Below are positions 62,745-64,000 of a DNA stretch of 64,000 bases, piece by piece (positions within the stretch are counted from its first letter, which is position 1; each line of letters opens with the position of its first letter). Source of the stretch: Deltaproteobacteria bacterium (GTDB taxonomy: Bacteria; Desulfobacterota; DSM-4660; Desulfatiglandales; HGW-15); contig JAFDEF010000016.1 of NCBI GenBank assembly GCA_019310485.1, positions 1 to 64,000 of the forward strand, in the 5' to 3' direction. The position numbers were made by a program, and so were the translations under genes. The notes under the pieces are model-generated. The model searched no databases and had not been told where the DNA came from. It worked only from the letters and a program-made list of their open reading frames with translations.

Positions 62745-63284
62745 ATATCTCTTTATCCCGCTGGAGGAAAGGACAGCCTCTGCCAAAACCAGGAAGGCCG
62801 ATCTTTTTGTTTCATTGCATGCCAACAGGAATGAAGACAAAAAATACGGGGACTGGAGACCTTTTATCTTAATGTGGCAACTGTGGCAACTGACCCCCAG
62901 GCCATGATAATTGCAGCAAGGGAAAATGCCTCCACGCAGAAAGGCCTTGGGGAGCTTCAGTTGATCCTTCAAAAGCTCTTGATGAATAACAATATCCAAA
63001 AATCCACAAACTTGGGGAATAAAGTACAAGAGGCTATAGTCTCCCATCTAAGCAGTAAATATAAAGGAACCAAGGACTTGGGCATAAAACACGCCCCGCT
63101 CTATGTCCTTATTGGAGCTGAAATGCCTGCTATCCTGGTTGAAACGGGGTTTATTTCCAATCCGTTGGAAAGAAAACACCTGCTCTGGACAAGTTACCAG
63201 AAGGACTTAGCTAAGGGGATATGCTCCGGAATCGTGTCTTATCTTAGCGGAACAACAGATGGATCGCACCGCTCACTTAGGTAA
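62745..63284 (+). pseudogene. N-acetylmuramoyl-L-alanine amidase (Amidase_3) remnant, truncated and frameshifted
   Basis: The first frame reads PLEERTASAKTRKADLFVSL then HANRNEDKK, the middle of an Amidase_3 catalytic domain. A run of six A at 62839-62844 then shifts the frame; adding one A would continue KIRGLETFYLN and join the open frame at 62874. That frame ends with HAPLYVLIGAEMPAILVETG and FISNPLERKHLL, including the catalytic Glu. The N-terminal half with the first zinc His and Glu is missing, so it is non-functional. It would have cleaved the peptide from the sugar chain of peptidoglycan. Confidence 0.8.
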
Positions 63285-63364
63285 TATTTTGTTGTTTTCT
63301 TTTCCATTTTCGTGCTAAATAGAGAAATAAAGTCATACCTTTTCAAACCACGGAGCATGTGACG

Positions 63365-63856
63365 ATGCATCGAAAAAGGAAAATTAATCCTAAAGAAATG
63401 TCTTCCGATATCTACGAAAAACGAACCAAGGAAATTATCTTTTCAATCCGAAGGCTTATTCAGGCAAGTGAGCTCTATTCCAAGGAATTGAACAAGAAAT
63501 ATTCTGTCAGCGCGGCACAGCTCAACTGCCTCCTTGCCCTCTATGAAAACGGCCCCCTCTCTCCTTCCCAGATCGCCAAGCATATCCTTGTAAATTCCAG
63601 TACTGTGACAGGGATCATTGACCGCTTGGAGGAGAAAGACTTCGTGGAAAGGTTAAGGGTATCTCCTGACCGTCGGATAGTCACTATAGAGTTGACAAGA
63701 GCCGGAAAAAAGCTTGCCAAGAATGCCCCGCCACCCATTCAACAAAAGATCATTAACGGTTTAAGAAGACTTTCAAAGAAAGAGATCGATCAGACAGCTT
63801 TTGCCCTTGCTAAACTCACCAACATGCTTGATGTCGAAGACCTGGAAGTCACGTAG
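63365..63856 (+). CDS. MarR-family transcriptional regulator
   Basis: 163 aa from ATG 63365 (GGAG 10 nt upstream; GTG 63359 is an alternative). Winged-helix pattern: SAAQLNCLLALYENGPLSPS, QIAKHILVNSSTVTGIIDRL (recognition helix), EEKDFVERLRVSPDRRIVTI (wing with the D-x-R motif), and LTRAGKKLAKNAPPP. MarR proteins bind palindromic sites and respond to ligands. Separated from the importer operon by the amidase remnant, on the same strand. It is the only regulator gene near the methyltransferase and importer operons and so a candidate for their control. Confidence 0.88.
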   Translation: MHRKRKINPKEMSSDIYEKRTKEIIFSIRRLIQASELYSKELNKKYSVSAAQLNCLLALYENGPLSPSQIAKHILVNSSTVTGIIDRLEEKDFVERLRVSPDRRIVTIELTRAGKKLAKNAPPPIQQKIINGLRRLSKKEIDQTAFALAKLTNMLDVEDLEVT

Positions 63857-64000
63857 CCCTTAGAAGACCCCAAGATTTCTTCTCGGTTAATGATTCCTCT
63901 CGCCCACCTGAGTGTCCTGATCCAGGTTGAGATTTTCAATCCCTTGACATCTGTGTAGGGTTAAGATAACCTTTCAATACAGATCACTTCAGTTGACATT

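Overview
The window looks like a chromosome segment of an anaerobic deltaproteobacterium (Desulfobacterota). No rRNA is present, so this rests on gene content: IorAB, short archaeal-type LeuC/LeuD, a probable selenocysteine protein, non-pyrrolysine MttB-family corrinoid methyltransferases with a methyl-tetrahydrofolate partner, a TrpB2-type protein and bacterial HrpA. About 55 protein genes are supported; there is no rRNA, complete tRNA or CRISPR array. Left part (1-11.86 kb): a plus-strand run leuB-leuC-leuD-panB, an Old Yellow Enzyme-type flavoprotein, a metallo-beta-lactamase-fold hydrolase and iorAB. It is followed by a decayed IS256-type transposase, a gene fragment and a HigBA-type toxin-antitoxin pair with a very clear autoregulatory promoter. 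This part ends at 11811-11858 in a 3' half of a tRNA-Asp gene that still carries its terminator but lacks its 5' half. That is what remains at the far end of an element integrated into a tRNA gene, so the sequence to the left, possibly including the leu-pan-ior cluster, may be a genomic island running off the window. Middle (12-41 kb): an inositol cluster (inositol-phosphate synthase, a fused CTP:inositol-1-phosphate cytidylyltransferase / di-myo-inositol-phosphate-phosphate synthase, and an overlapping HD-type hydrolase); TPM, nucleotidyltransferase and LemA genes; two translationally coupled GT4 glycosyltransferases; groES-groEL; hrpA; a SPOR-domain protein; a TrpB2-like enzyme; an MFS transporter; a DsbA-like protein whose first active-site Cys codon is UGA; a bacterial cereblon-like (CULT) protein; a LonB-like protease; a bifunctional-nuclease-family protein; a lipoprotein; and trmO behind a palindromic operator. 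Envelope-sugar region (42-48 kb): DegT-type aminotransferase, GT2 glycosyltransferase, VTT membrane protein, Gfo/Idh-type dehydrogenase, an isoprenylcysteine/phospholipid-methyltransferase-like protein and an ArnT/PMT-like transferase. Together they suggest that an amino sugar is made, loaded on a lipid carrier and transferred to an envelope glycan or lipid A. Converging on it is a Lon protease with a complete CheY-like receiver domain placed directly before its AAA+ module. Right part (50.4-64 kb): a tightly packed seven-gene minus-strand operon (MetH-activation-like protein, two MttB-family methyltransferases, methyl-H4folate methyltransferase, corrinoid protein, SAM methyltransferase, AsnB-type amidotransferase) diverges from a four-gene OpuC/ProU-type ABC importer. 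The simplest reading is uptake and anaerobic demethylation of a quaternary amine into the methyl-H4folate pool, with an unexplained methyltransferase and amidotransferase in the same unit. A frameshifted amidase remnant and a MarR regulator follow. The most noteworthy items are the UPYC selenoprotein, the receiver-Lon fusion, the seven-gene methyltransferase/AsnB operon, the tRNA-Asp island boundary, the inositol-solute cluster with its candidate missing phosphatase, and the leuBCD-panB-ior cluster.
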